From Oscillospiraceae bacterium (GTDB lineage: Bacteria; Bacillota; Clostridia; Oscillospirales; Ruminococcaceae), in contig JAFSEU010000017.1 in NCBI GenBank assembly GCA_017435565.1, positions 46,052 to 110,051 of the forward strand: a stretch of 64,000 nucleotides of DNA. Direction: 5' to 3'. Positions 27,173 through 35,640 of this stretch are shown here, in pieces (position 1 is the stretch's first letter; each line of letters starts with the position of its first letter). The notes under the pieces were generated by a model. It was given only the letters and a program-made list of their open reading frames with translations, did no database searches and had not been told where the DNA came from. The translations under genes were made by a program, and so were the position numbers.

Positions 27173-28028
27173 CAAACAATCTAAAAAGCGAATAGCTGCT
27201 CCGTTTATAATCATCGGAGCAGCTATAGCAATCGCCTTAATCTGGTATTATAATAATTTTACCATAAAAACAGAATACAGCGAGATATATTCCGAAAAAG
27301 TGAAAAACGACATAAAAATCGCATTGATTTCTGACCTGCACGGAATGGAATTCGGAAATGACAACTCAGATTTGATTGAAAAAATCAACGAAGAAAACCC
27401 CGACCTTGTTGTTGCCGCAGGTGATATGATGACAACAAACGATGATGAAAGCAGACAGGTCGCAGTAGACCTTCTTTCCACACTGTCCGAAAGCTACCCG
27501 ACATATTTTGCCGACGGCGAGCACGACAAACAGTCACAAGCCTTCCACGATGCGCTTGGTGCGACCAATGTTGTCTGCACACCAATGTACGATGTGGAGA
27601 ATTACTATAACATCTCCTGTTTTGAAGATATACTGACAGTCGGCGAAACCGACATATTCTTATGCGGCGTAAGCTATTACAGCAGCTTTTATTTTGATAT
27701 GAACGATTATGTCGAAAAACCCGATGATATCTTCTCGGTGTTTGTGTGCCATATTCCCCAGATTGGCGAATTTGAAAAATTCGGTGCCGACCTGACCTTA
27801 AGCGGCGATACCCACGGCGGAATAATCCAGTTGTTCGGTCCGGCATATTTTGAAGGAAACTGGTTTCCCGAAATCACTTCGGATATTCCGATATATGACA
27901 AGGGACTGTTTGAATATGAAGGCGGTCAAATGTACGTCACTCCCGGTCTTGGAGCATATCCCGTTGCGGCAAGGTTTAACAACCGACCCGAGCTTAGTAT
28001 AATCACAGTAAAACCAAGGGAAAACTAA
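27165..28028 (+). CDS. Membrane-anchored metallophosphoesterase
   Basis: 287 aa. One N-terminal membrane helix (about 11-28) then a calcineurin-like phosphoesterase with metal motifs DLHG, AAGDMM, DGEHD, CHIP and SGDTHGG. The canonical GNHD box is GEHD: the Asn metal ligand is replaced by Glu, but the remaining ligands are intact. Related to YkuE-like phospholipid or UDP-sugar hydrolases; substrate unknown. Overlaps mscS by 8 bp and ends the operon. Confidence 0.88.
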   Translation: MHNKQSKKRIAAPFIIIGAAIAIALIWYYNNFTIKTEYSEIYSEKVKNDIKIALISDLHGMEFGNDNSDLIEKINEENPDLVVAAGDMMTTNDDESRQVAVDLLSTLSESYPTYFADGEHDKQSQAFHDALGATNVVCTPMYDVENYYNISCFEDILTVGETDIFLCGVSYYSSFYFDMNDYVEKPDDIFSVFVCHIPQIGEFEKFGADLTLSGDTHGGIIQLFGPAYFEGNWFPEITSDIPIYDKGLFEYEGGQMYVTPGLGAYPVAARFNNRPELSIITVKPREN

Positions 28029-28037
28029 TGTATATAA

Positions 28038-28075
28038 CAAAAAAACAAAGCCGCAGAAAAATCTCTGCAGCTTTG
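28038..28075 (-). terminator. Terminator of the 40-residue membrane protein gene
   Basis: Minus-strand imperfect hairpin CAAAG-CTGCAG/CTGCGG-CTTTG (28075-28046) followed by seven T. Its T run is on the minus strand, so it belongs to the short gene at 28103-28225; the plus-strand operon has only a weak T tail here. Confidence 0.75.
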
Positions 28076-28102
28076 CAATAATCGTCCTAAGCTTCTTGGC
28101 AT

Positions 28103-28225
28103 TTAGTCAACGTCATAATAATTCTTGGCGATGTAAGCATTATAAATCTCAGCCAAGAGCTTTCCCGCAAAAAGTGCGGCAGCAATATTCACCACGAAAC
28201 AGGTAACTTTAAAAAGGTCTTTCAT
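28103..28225 (-). CDS. Small membrane protein, 40 aa
   Basis: Starts MKDLFKVTCFVVNIAAALFA and ends ...YYDVD: a basic start, one hydrophobic helix (about 7-26), and a polar tail. GGGAGG lies 11 bases upstream of the ATG, an extended -10 promoter (TGGTCA-17-TATAAT, 28313-28285) precedes it and a strong terminator follows, so it forms a complete transcription unit. Function unknown; small membrane regulator or toxin-like peptide are possibilities without further evidence. Confidence 0.65.
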   Translation of the reverse strand: MKDLFKVTCFVVNIAAALFAGKLLAEIYNAYIAKNYYDVD

Positions 28226-28284
28226 AACCGCAACAACCTCCCATATAATTTAGTCTTCGGAGTTTAATTTTTCTCTGTATTTAT

Positions 28285-28330
28285 ATTATAACACATAAAA
28301 TCATAAATGACCATAGTTTTTTATGATTTT
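28285..28330 (-). promoter_or_regulatory. Promoter and 11-bp inverted repeat before the small membrane protein gene
   Basis: Minus-strand TGGTCA (28313-28308), 17-nt spacer, TG-T-TATAAT (-10 at 28290-28285). A perfect inverted repeat AAAATCATAAA (28297-28307) / TTTATGATTTT (28320-28330) with a 12-nt spacer brackets the -35 box, a plausible operator; it also lies 38 bp before the divergent flippase gene. Confidence 0.6.
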
Positions 28331-28367
28331 ACGAAAAATATTTTCAATCTCTCAAGGAACTCATCAG

Positions 28368-29789
28368 ATGAATAAATACAAACAGCTTGCAACGAATACA
28401 ATAATTTTTGCAATCGGCTCATTCAGTTCAAAAATCCTGAGCTTTTTGCTGACAAGGCTTTATACCGCTTCCATGACAGAGGCACAGCTCGGTGTTGCCG
28501 ACCTTGTTGTGCAGGGTGCAAATCTGCTGATCCCCATCCTTACGCTGAATATTGTTGAAAGCGTAATGCGCTACGGGCTTGAAAACAGCTACGACAAACA
28601 GCAAGTCTTTTCTGTCGGAATAAGAATAATGCTTATGGGAATGGCGGCAATGACGCTTCTTCTCCCCGTTTTGAATTTTGTCCCCAGCTTTGACGGCTAT
28701 CTGCACCTGCTTTATATTTTTGTATTCACATCATCATTCCGCGCAATAAATCAGCAGTTTCTGCGAACATGCGGTCACGTCAAGCTCTATGCCTTCGACG
28801 GCATTCTGACAACGTTTGTGATGATTATTCTCAATTTCATCTTTCTCCTTGGGTTTGATATGGGAACCGAAGGCTACCTGCTGTCGATGATTCTTGCAGA
28901 CCTCATATCTGCGTTGTTTATTTTCTTTGTCGGTCAGAACTACCGTTATTTAAAATTTGTCCGCATCGAAAAAGATATGCTTAAAACCATGGTGAAATTC
29001 TCAATTCCATTGATACCGACAGCGGTATTGTGGTGGGTTGTCAGCTCTTCGGACAAATTTATGATTTCCGGTATGTTAGGTGATGATATCAATGGCGTAT
29101 ACGGCGTTGCGTACAAAATTCCCTCGCTGATTTCAATGGTTTCAACCATTTTCTTTCAGGCATGGCAGATGTCCGCTATAAAGGAATATACTGAAGGCGG
29201 CGCTTCTGATGAAGCAAAAAACTTCTTTTCAAAGGTGTTTCACGCATATCAGGCGGTTATGTATATCTCAGGCGGAGCAATACTGCTGCTTTTGCGCCCT
29301 TTGATAACTTTGTTTGTAGACAGCGATTTCGGCGACCCGTATATCTACACTCCGTTTTTGATACTGTCGGTAATTATGTCGTGCTCGTGCACATTTTTAA
29401 GCTATATTTATTCGGCAACCGTGCATACAAAAAATTCATTTGCAACAAGCCTTTTAGCGGCAATTGTCAATATCATACTGAATTTAATTCTTATTCCCTC
29501 GCCGCTGGGCGCTCAGGGTGCGGCAATCGCAACCGCCGCAAGCTACTCTATCTGCTTTATAGTGCGCCTGTTCGATTCACGCAGATATATACACTTCAAA
29601 GTGAATTATGTCAAGCTGATTCTGAATATCGTGCTGATAGTCGCAAGCACTCTGGTCACACTTTACACTGCCAAGTTCAAAACGCTTATTATGATAATAT
29701 TGTTTATCGCAATTTTCATCATCAATTTCAGCGAACTCTGGATGACCGTTAAAAAAGTTATGCCAATATCAAGACGAAAAAAGGCCTGA
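28368..29789 (+). CDS. Polysaccharide/lipid-linked oligosaccharide flippase (MOP superfamily)
   Basis: 473 aa with about 14 membrane helices, matching the polysaccharide biosynthesis protein family (Wzx/RfbX-like) of the MOP superfamily. N-terminus NTIIFAIGSFSSKILSFLL and the repeated Lys/Arg between helices are typical. It probably flips a lipid-linked glycan across the membrane. No glycosyltransferases are adjacent, so the substrate is open. ATG 28368 follows AAGGAA; the frame extends to 28323 without a site. Confidence 0.88.
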   Translation: MNKYKQLATNTIIFAIGSFSSKILSFLLTRLYTASMTEAQLGVADLVVQGANLLIPILTLNIVESVMRYGLENSYDKQQVFSVGIRIMLMGMAAMTLLLPVLNFVPSFDGYLHLLYIFVFTSSFRAINQQFLRTCGHVKLYAFDGILTTFVMIILNFIFLLGFDMGTEGYLLSMILADLISALFIFFVGQNYRYLKFVRIEKDMLKTMVKFSIPLIPTAVLWWVVSSSDKFMISGMLGDDINGVYGVAYKIPSLISMVSTIFFQAWQMSAIKEYTEGGASDEAKNFFSKVFHAYQAVMYISGGAILLLLRPLITLFVDSDFGDPYIYTPFLILSVIMSCSCTFLSYIYSATVHTKNSFATSLLAAIVNIILNLILIPSPLGAQGAAIATAASYSICFIVRLFDSRRYIHFKVNYVKLILNIVLIVASTLVTLYTAKFKTLIMIILFIAIFIINFSELWMTVKKVMPISRRKKA

Positions 29790-29829
29790 TGTAAATTTAT
29801 AAATTTTGTGGAAAGGAGGAAGAATTACA

Positions 29830-30633
29830 ATGAATATTTTCAATATCTTTGCCAAAAAATCAAAAAAGAAAAGCGCTGTTGTCTATATCGACTTTGAGCA
29901 TTGGTATATCGGTCTTGATAATTATTTTCATATAAAACCCGATATTATGGAATTTAAAAAAGAGCTTGAGAAAAATTACGATATAAGTGATATTTTCGTT
30001 TTTGCCGATTTTCAAAATCCGCACTTTAATGAAATGCTTGTAAAACTTCGCGAGGTAACAAACTCAATTGTCGAAACCAACAACGGAACGACATTTTATA
30101 AAAAAGATTTTACTGATTTTATAATGCTTGATTATATTTATCAGAAAGCATACAGCGACAGCTCGATTGACTGCTTTATCATCTTTACGGGTGACGGACA
30201 TTTCACCTCGGTTGTAAACTTTCTTAAAAACAAATGCTCAAAGGAAGTCGGCATCTTCGGCGTCAACGGAGCTGTCAGCCAACAGCTGACAAACAGCGCA
30301 AGCTGGTATAGAACGGTGCCCGATGTTCAATCTGACAAAACCTATTGCTATAATCTGATTTTGAAGAATTTTGATTATATCAACCACAAAAAGGGCAAAA
30401 GGATTTATCCCACCTTCAACAAAACCGTTGATATCATATCCGAATATTATCATCTCGACAGAAAAAGCGTCGAAACTGCACTATCGGAAATGATGAAAAA
30501 CGGATATGTGTACTCACGCGGCGTCAAATCCGAAAACGGAAGGTTCATCAAAATACTTAAAGTCAACTGGAAACGCTGTGTTGCCGACGGACTTTGGAAG
30601 TCAAACGGAAAAGCACATAAACACAGCAAATAA
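29830..30633 (+). CDS. NYN (LabA-like PIN) domain protein with C-terminal winged-helix region
   Basis: 267 aa. Residues 16-160 form a NYN/PIN-like nuclease fold: AVVYIDFEHWY (first acidic site, with EHW where many have NN), FVFADF, KKDFTDFIMLDYIYQKA (acidic site) and FIIFTGDGHFTSVV (site with Asp). The C-terminal 80 residues (YPTFNKTVDIISEYYHLD..., ALSEMMKNGYVYSRG) resemble a winged helix for nucleic acid. Likely a metal-dependent RNase. ATG 29830 follows AAAGGAGGA. It lies 40 bp after the flippase gene and ends at a strong terminator. Confidence 0.8.
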   Translation: MNIFNIFAKKSKKKSAVVYIDFEHWYIGLDNYFHIKPDIMEFKKELEKNYDISDIFVFADFQNPHFNEMLVKLREVTNSIVETNNGTTFYKKDFTDFIMLDYIYQKAYSDSSIDCFIIFTGDGHFTSVVNFLKNKCSKEVGIFGVNGAVSQQLTNSASWYRTVPDVQSDKTYCYNLILKNFDYINHKKGKRIYPTFNKTVDIISEYYHLDRKSVETALSEMMKNGYVYSRGVKSENGRFIKILKVNWKRCVADGLWKSNGKAHKHSK

Positions 30634-30655
30634 TAATAGTCTTTATTTTTACTTT

Positions 30656-30686
30656 AACAGCCGTTCCTATAAACGGCTGTTTTTTC
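30656..30686 (+). terminator. Terminator of the NYN gene
   Basis: AACAGCCGTT (30656-30665) pairs with AACGGCTGTT (30672-30681), followed by T run. Confidence 0.92.
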
Positions 30687-30715
30687 TTGACGGATACAGC
30701 TTCATATGCTATAAT
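30687..30715 (+). promoter_or_regulatory. Promoter of the 167-aa membrane protein gene
   Basis: TTGACG (30687-30692), 17-nt spacer, TGC-TATAAT (-10 at 30710-30715). It directly abuts the preceding terminator. Confidence 0.85.
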
Positions 30716-30749
30716 CAACACAAAGAATATTGCGAAAGGAGTAGTGCAT

Positions 30750-31253
30750 ATGAACAAAAAACGGTTTTACAGCTTCACATCCGCATACAGTATTCTCTGT
30801 GCTGTGTTAATATTCGCTTCGCACATTGCCAACAAAAAGGTTATTGCCGCCAAATCAAAGCTTCACAAAAACCACTATTGCTTGAATCATAGCGCTGAAG
30901 AACTCATCGCAGAACTTAAGGCTACCGGCATAATTATCCTTGTTTACATTCTCTTGCTTCTTCTGTGCTATCTGATAACGCTGATTTTGCTAAGAAATAC
31001 TCAAATTAAGAATGAAAATGCTGCAGAAAAAGCTGAGGCAAATGCTACTCTAAGAATCACCCTTCTGTTAACATTTTTAACTGCAATTTTGACTCTGTTT
31101 GCTACTAATTCTACTTTTTTCAATACTGCTCTTGTGCCTTTGCTGCTCCTGCCGATTCTTTCTTTTGCAATATACATACTTCCTCTTTATAAAGCCAATA
31201 GTTCATTGGAAAACAAACAACAACAGCCCGAATCAATTGAATACGAAACGTAA
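30750..31253 (+). CDS. Hypothetical four-helix membrane protein
   Basis: 167 aa, four hydrophobic segments (about 10-28, 58-80, 100-120, 124-145), a Lys/His-rich loop after the first and a polar tail. Family not recognised. AAAGGAG lies nine bases before the ATG; an earlier in-frame TTG is part of the promoter. Own promoter and terminator, so monocistronic. Confidence 0.7.
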   Translation: MNKKRFYSFTSAYSILCAVLIFASHIANKKVIAAKSKLHKNHYCLNHSAEELIAELKATGIIILVYILLLLLCYLITLILLRNTQIKNENAAEKAEANATLRITLLLTFLTAILTLFATNSTFFNTALVPLLLLPILSFAIYILPLYKANSSLENKQQQPESIEYET

Positions 31254-31277
31254 AAACCAATAAAAACAGCATTATAT

Positions 31278-31328
31278 AAAATCGGATGAGATGAACATCA
31301 CCTTTGTTCACCTGTCCGATTTTTTTTT
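31278..31328 (+). terminator. Terminator of the membrane protein gene
   Basis: AAATCGGA (31278-31285) pairs with TCCGATTT (31315-31322), with an inner helix TGAAC/GTTCA; eight T follow. Confidence 0.88.
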
Positions 31329-31337
31329 GAATTTCTA

Positions 31338-31366
31338 TGGACATTATCCTGATTTTATGATATAAT
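31338..31366 (+). promoter_or_regulatory. Promoter of the NUDIX gene
   Basis: TGGACA (31338-31343), 17-nt spacer, TGA-TATAAT (-10 at 31361-31366). Confidence 0.75.
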
Positions 31367-31416
31367 ATTTCTTGACAATGAATTCGTCCGAATTTAGCGG
31401 ACAGAAAGGAATATAG

Positions 31417-31821
31417 ATGATTTATGAAAAGTCCTGCGGTGCAATCGTATACCGCAAATCACACGGAAACACCGAAATTCTGCTTATCAAGCATATAAAC
31501 AGTGGTCATTGGTCATTCCCGAAAGGTCATATGGAAAAGGATGAAACCGAGCTTGAAACCGCCGCGAGAGAAATTAAGGAGGAAACAGGAGTTGACGTTA
31601 TTCTCGACCCCACCTTCCGTGAAACCGTGCAATATTCACCCAAAAAAGACACGATGAAGGTTGTTGTGTACTTCCTCGCAAAAGCAAAGAATTTTGAGCT
31701 TTCTCCCCAGGAGGAGGAAATTTCGCAGATTCGCTGGGTCGATATCGGTCACGCAACCTCAATCCTTACATATGAGAACGATAAGACAATTGTCAACAAA
31801 GCAAAGCACGCTATTTATTGA
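31417..31821 (+). CDS. NUDIX hydrolase (Ap4A-type)
   Basis: 134 aa. A complete Nudix box from GHMEKDE to REIKEETGV at about residues 37-59. N-terminus SCGAIVYR and length resemble bis(5'-nucleosyl)-tetraphosphatases, which remove dinucleoside polyphosphates; other nucleoside diphosphate derivatives are possible. Start has AAAGG upstream. Monocistronic, with its own promoter and terminator. Confidence 0.92.
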   Translation: MIYEKSCGAIVYRKSHGNTEILLIKHINSGHWSFPKGHMEKDETELETAAREIKEETGVDVILDPTFRETVQYSPKKDTMKVVVYFLAKAKNFELSPQEEEISQIRWVDIGHATSILTYENDKTIVNKAKHAIY

Positions 31822-31823
31822 AC

Positions 31824-31868
31824 AAAATGCGTCCTGTTCCCAGATTTGCGGAACGGAACGCATTTTTT
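31824..31868 (+). terminator. Terminator of the NUDIX gene
   Basis: AAATGCGT/ACGCATTT base stem with an inner GTTCC/GGAAC helix, ending in seven T. Confidence 0.88.
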
Positions 31869-31870
31869 TG

Positions 31871-31899
31871 TTGACAAATTTAAAAAATATGGATATAAT
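31871..31899 (+). promoter_or_regulatory. coaX promoter
   Basis: TTGACA (31871-31876), 17-nt spacer, TATAAT (31894-31899). Full consensus. Confidence 0.88.
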
Positions 31900-31968
31900 A
31901 TTATCTGAACCTGCAAAATGCACGTTCAAAAAAGGATTTTAAATTTATTTTGTAAAGCGGAGAGAAAA

Positions 31969-32742
31969 ATGGTTTTTGCGATTGATGCCGGCAACACGAA
32001 TATCGTTTTAGGCTTATATGACAACGACAAGCTCGTATTCACATCAAGGCTTTCAACTCAAGCTTCGGTTTCGGAAGATGAGTATGCTATTGCTATTAAG
32101 AATATTTTTGAGCTTTATTCAATCTGCCCGAATGAATTCGATGGTGCAATAATATCAAGCGTTGTTCCACCCCTCAATGCGACATTAAAAAATGCGCTGA
32201 AAAAGCTTTTGAACTGCAAGGTTTATGTTGTTTCCCCCGGAATCAAAACCGGGCTCAACATCAAGCTTGACAACCCTGCGATCTTAGGTGCAGACCTTGT
32301 CTGCGGCGCAGTCGGTGCGCTTGAAAAATACAGCGCACCTTGCATTGTATTCGACCTCGGAACAGCCACGACAATTTCCGCAATCGACAAAAACAGATGC
32401 TTTCTCGGCGGATCAATCATTCCCGGAGTACGCATTTCGCTCAACGCACTTTCAAACGGAGCCGCACAGCTGCCGCACATCAGCCTTGATGACTACGATG
32501 GCGAAGTAATCGGGAAGAATACGCTTTCATCTATGCAGTCGGGAATTATCTTAGGTACTGCAGGGATGCTTGACGCATTCATCGAGCGCTACCGTGAAGT
32601 TTTAGGTGAAGATGCTGTTGCAATTGCAACGGGCGGTCTTGCTCCGAGCATAGTGAAATATTGTAAGCACGATATTATCTGCGACAGCGATTTACTTCTC
32701 GACGGGCTTTATTACATTTACAAAATGAATGCAAAATCCTGA
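31969..32742 (+). CDS. coaX: Type III pantothenate kinase
   Basis: 257 aa, first step of coenzyme A synthesis: ATP + pantothenate to 4'-phosphopantothenate. ASKHA-fold motifs are visible: FAIDAGNTNIVLG (phosphate 1), the GADLVCGAVGA region, FDLGTATT (phosphate 2) and IATGGLA near the C-terminus. ATG 31969 follows GCGGAGAG; upstream in-frame ATG 31918 lies too near the promoter. An ECF S component follows, consistent with uptake of pantothenate. Confidence 0.95.
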   Translation: MVFAIDAGNTNIVLGLYDNDKLVFTSRLSTQASVSEDEYAIAIKNIFELYSICPNEFDGAIISSVVPPLNATLKNALKKLLNCKVYVVSPGIKTGLNIKLDNPAILGADLVCGAVGALEKYSAPCIVFDLGTATTISAIDKNRCFLGGSIIPGVRISLNALSNGAAQLPHISLDDYDGEVIGKNTLSSMQSGIILGTAGMLDAFIERYREVLGEDAVAIATGGLAPSIVKYCKHDIICDSDLLLDGLYYIYKMNAKS

Positions 32743-32797
32743 AAAAATTACATTGCACCCGAAGAAAAACGGTCGGGGCAGTAGTAGGAGGATTTAT

Positions 32798-33376
32798 ATG
32801 AATTCAAAGACACAAAAAATGTCAATCAAAACCATGACCTTCGGTGCGTTGCTCACCGCATTGGTAATCGTTCTGCAGCTGATGGGTTCATTCATCAGGT
32901 TCGGTCAGTTCTCGGTTTCGTTGGTACTTATTCCTATCGTTATAGGCTCTGCAATCGGCGGACCTTATATGGGCACGTGGCTGGGCGCTGTATTCGGTGC
33001 AACGGTTCTTGCCAGCGGAGACGCGGCAGCGTTCCTCACAATCGACGCAATCGGAACCGTCATAACGGTTATATTAAAGGGTACTGCCTGCGGCTTTGTT
33101 GCAGGGCTCATTTACAAGCTGTTTGAAAAGAAAAATCAGACTGTTGCCGTTATCAGTGCTGCAATCATATGCCCTGTTGTAAATACCTTGATTTTTATTG
33201 CAGGTTGCTTTCTTTTCTTCTATGATACGATTTCAACCTGGGCTTCCGACGGAAACGCCGTAAAATATATATTCCTCGTTCTTGTCGGCGGAAACTTTTT
33301 GTTTGAATTAGCATTCAACATAATTCTCAGCCCGACAATTATCAAATTGCTGAATTACACCAAGAAAAATATATAA
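32798..33376 (+). CDS. ECF transporter S component, probably pantothenate
   Basis: 192 aa, six membrane helices. The sequence (MTFGALLTALVIVLQLMG; IPIVIGSAIGGPYMGTWLG) is typical of the substrate-binding subunit of energy-coupling factor importers. Position 55 bp after coaX suggests pantothenate (PanT-like), an inference from context. GTAGGAGG lies 7 bases before ATG 32798. The shared EcfA/A'/T module is not in the window. A terminator follows. Confidence 0.87.
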   Translation: MNSKTQKMSIKTMTFGALLTALVIVLQLMGSFIRFGQFSVSLVLIPIVIGSAIGGPYMGTWLGAVFGATVLASGDAAAFLTIDAIGTVITVILKGTACGFVAGLIYKLFEKKNQTVAVISAAIICPVVNTLIFIAGCFLFFYDTISTWASDGNAVKYIFLVLVGGNFLFELAFNIILSPTIIKLLNYTKKNI

Positions 33377-33394
33377 GCTTTCAAAAAGCAAAAC

Positions 33395-33440
33395 AAACCG
33401 CAAAGCGTAACGCAATTTAACGCTTTGCGGTTTTAATTTT
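33395..33440. terminator. Bidirectional terminator after the ECF S gene
   Basis: Perfect 14-bp stem (33395-33408 with 33420-33433) and T run, between convergent genes. Confidence 0.92.
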
Positions 33441-33916
33441 TACTTTTTATCTTTTTTAAGCGACATAGCAACAATGTTAAGAGTATTTGCTATGAAAACA
33501 AGCCCTACTATCATTAAAATAACAGCAAGCTCTTTTATCTTGCTATCAAAATTATCGGGCATTAAAAACAAAAGTGCGCACCCGATAGCACTTGTAAGCA
33601 AAACAAGCACAGTCATTATATTTTCGAACCTTTTGTCTTCTTTTTCCCTTCGCTTCAAAGCAAGCGTGATATTTGCTTCTGCGGCAGCCTTAAACTCATC
33701 TGTTCCTAAAGTTTCACCCGAAAGAATTTCGTTTATGCTGATTTGATACATCTCAGACATAAGCTTGAGGCAATCAATAGAGGGCAGATAATTACCGGTT
33801 TCCCAGCGTGATATGGTTTTGTTTGTAACACCCAGCTTTTCGCCAAGCTGTTCCTGAGTCATATTATGCTGTGTTCTGAGCAATTTTAAAAACTTGCCGA
33901 TTTTTTGTGTATCCAT
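33440..33916 (-). CDS. Membrane-anchored XRE-family regulator
   Basis: 158 aa. An N-terminal Cro/C1 HTH (about residues 7-60, MTQEQLGEKLGVTNKTISRW) is followed by a charged linker and two membrane helices (about 99-118 and 128-150). Such regulators often sense cell-envelope state or control neighbouring membrane proteins. A 9-bp inverted repeat just upstream may be its own operator. GGAGG lies nine bases before the ATG. Confidence 0.88.
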   Translation of the reverse strand: MDTQKIGKFLKLLRTQHNMTQEQLGEKLGVTNKTISRWETGNYLPSIDCLKLMSEMYQISINEILSGETLGTDEFKAAAEANITLALKRREKEDKRFENIMTVLVLLTSAIGCALLFLMPDNFDSKIKELAVILMIVGLVFIANTLNIVAMSLKKDKK

Positions 33917-33933
33917 GTTTGCGATACCTCCTT

Positions 33934-33958
33934 GTTTGATAACTTTAGTTTATCAAAC
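33934..33958 (-). promoter_or_regulatory. Inverted repeat upstream of the XRE membrane regulator
   Basis: GTTTGATAA (33934-33942) and TTATCAAAC (33950-33958), perfect 9-bp arms, 7-nt spacer, ending 17 bases before the start codon. Likely operator; no clear -10 box assigned. Confidence 0.5.
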
Positions 33959-34027
33959 TTAATGCCAAAAGTCTTCCCCATAAATGGCGAATCGCTGAAA
34001 AAGCGACATTTCTAATCCCTTAATATA

Positions 34028-34258
34028 TCACTTCCCTTTGGTTTTCTTCTTAAACCATTGAACTAAAGCACAAATAACACCAAAAATCAGAAAGAAAATG
34101 ATAAGCCCAAGCAAAGTGATTAAATCGTAGTTTAAGTTATCGGATTCAATATCCACCCCAAACATACCAACAACAAAAACACCGATTCCCAAACATAATA
34201 AAGTTAATACTAACTCAACAATCGCTTCTATTAGCTTCTCTTTTTTATTTTTTTTCAT
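34028..34258 (-). CDS. Small two-helix membrane protein (76 aa)
   Basis: Lys-rich ends flank two hydrophobic helices (about 12-32 and 45-67). Not recognised. It starts 11 bp after rlmD stops, so it is probably the last gene of the long recJ-rel operon. Its ribosome site (AAGTGG) is weak. Confidence 0.65.
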   Translation of the reverse strand: MKKNKKEKLIEAIVELVLTLLCLGIGVFVVGMFGVDIESDNLNYDLITLLGLIIFFLIFGVICALVQWFKKKTKGK

Positions 34259-34269
34259 AGTTTTACCAC

Positions 34270-35628
34270 TTATTTCAAATCATCACATATTTTTTCCATC
34301 AACACCACGCACTCAACGTGCGTCGTTCTCGGGAACATATCAACCGGCTTGATTTTTACGGTTTTGTAGCCCATTTTTTCCAAAGCGGCGCAGTCTCGCG
34401 CGCAGGTTGCGGGGTTACACGAAACCATAACTATTCTTTGCGGTGACATTTTCACAACAGATTCCAGAGTCAGACTGTCGCACCCCTTTCTGGGCGGATC
34501 AAGAATGACAACATCGGGAAAGCAATTGCTTTCACAGATTTTCTGCGCCGCCTTGCCTGCATCTGAACATATAAATTCTGCGTTGCAAATTCTGTTACGC
34601 TCAGCGTTTTTTATAGCATTATCAACAGCGCTTTGCACAATTTCAACGCCAAGCAAACGCTTGATGCGCCGTGCCATTGAAAGACCTATCGTTCCTGCGC
34701 CGCAATATAAATCAAGCACAAATGAATTTTCGCCTGCTTCTGCAAATCCTTCTGCAATTGCATAAAGCTTTTGCGCCTGCTCGGTATTTATCTGATAAAA
34801 CGAATGGGGCGAAAGCTCGATTTCGTTGCCGCACATAATATCTTTTATGGTGCCGTTGCCGAAAATAACAATATTTTTTTTGCCTAAGATAACGTTTGTA
34901 TTATCGGCATTTATGTTCAGCACAATTGTTTTGATATCGGCATATTTTTCGCACAAAATCTTGCTAAGAGGCGAAAAATCAGTTTTTTTCGTGCAAACAA
35001 GACAAACCATAATTTCGCCGCTGTTAAAGCCTCGGCGCAGATATATATGGCGCAGAATACCGCTTTGTGACTGCTCATCATAAGCCCTGATTTTGTTTTC
35101 GTTGATATATTTTAAAATGTCATCTGCAATTTGGCTGAAAACATCGGGCGAAAGAGCGCATTTTGTCTGCGATGTAATCCTGTGACTGCGCTTTGAATAA
35201 AATCCGCAAATTGCCACACCGCCCACTTGACGCACAGGATACTGCGCCTTGTTGCGATATTCATCTATATTCTCACAACCCAAAATAGCTTGCACTTCAC
35301 ATTCAATCTTGCCGATTCGTTTGAATGCATCTTCAACAAAGCTTTGCTTTGCAGCAAGCTCGGCGTTATAATCAATATGACGAAAACTGCATCCGCCGCA
35401 TTTTAAAAACGATTCGCAATCCGAATCAATCCTATCAGCGGATGCAGTAATAATCTTATCGGTAATTCCGTATGAATAAGTCTTTGCAACCTTTACAATT
35501 TTGGCATCAATCACATCGCCCACTGCTGTAAAAGGCACAAAAACCGCCATATTTTCGAACCTGCCCACGCCGTTTCCTTCCTGCGTGAGACCTGTGATTT
35601 CAAGCCTTACAATCTCATTCTTTTTCAC
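34270..35628 (-). CDS. rlmD: 23S rRNA (uracil-5)-methyltransferase, RlmD/RumA family
   Basis: 452 aa. N-terminal TRAM domain (EIVRLEITGLTQEGNGVGR), four cysteines for a [4Fe-4S] cluster (CESFLKCGGC and a later Cys), and a Rossmann methyltransferase with LDLYCGAGTIGLS, ILDPPRKGCD and MVSCNPAT, whose Cys is the catalytic nucleophile. Makes m5U in 23S rRNA; in Firmicutes one enzyme (RlmCD) may modify two sites. Starts at GTG 35628 with AAGGA upstream. Confidence 0.93.
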   Translation of the reverse strand: MKKNEIVRLEITGLTQEGNGVGRFENMAVFVPFTAVGDVIDAKIVKVAKTYSYGITDKIITASADRIDSDCESFLKCGGCSFRHIDYNAELAAKQSFVEDAFKRIGKIECEVQAILGCENIDEYRNKAQYPVRQVGGVAICGFYSKRSHRITSQTKCALSPDVFSQIADDILKYINENKIRAYDEQSQSGILRHIYLRRGFNSGEIMVCLVCTKKTDFSPLSKILCEKYADIKTIVLNINADNTNVILGKKNIVIFGNGTIKDIMCGNEIELSPHSFYQINTEQAQKLYAIAEGFAEAGENSFVLDLYCGAGTIGLSMARRIKRLLGVEIVQSAVDNAIKNAERNRICNAEFICSDAGKAAQKICESNCFPDVVILDPPRKGCDSLTLESVVKMSPQRIVMVSCNPATCARDCAALEKMGYKTVKIKPVDMFPRTTHVECVVLMEKICDDLK

Positions 35629-35640
35629 TTGAAAAAATCC

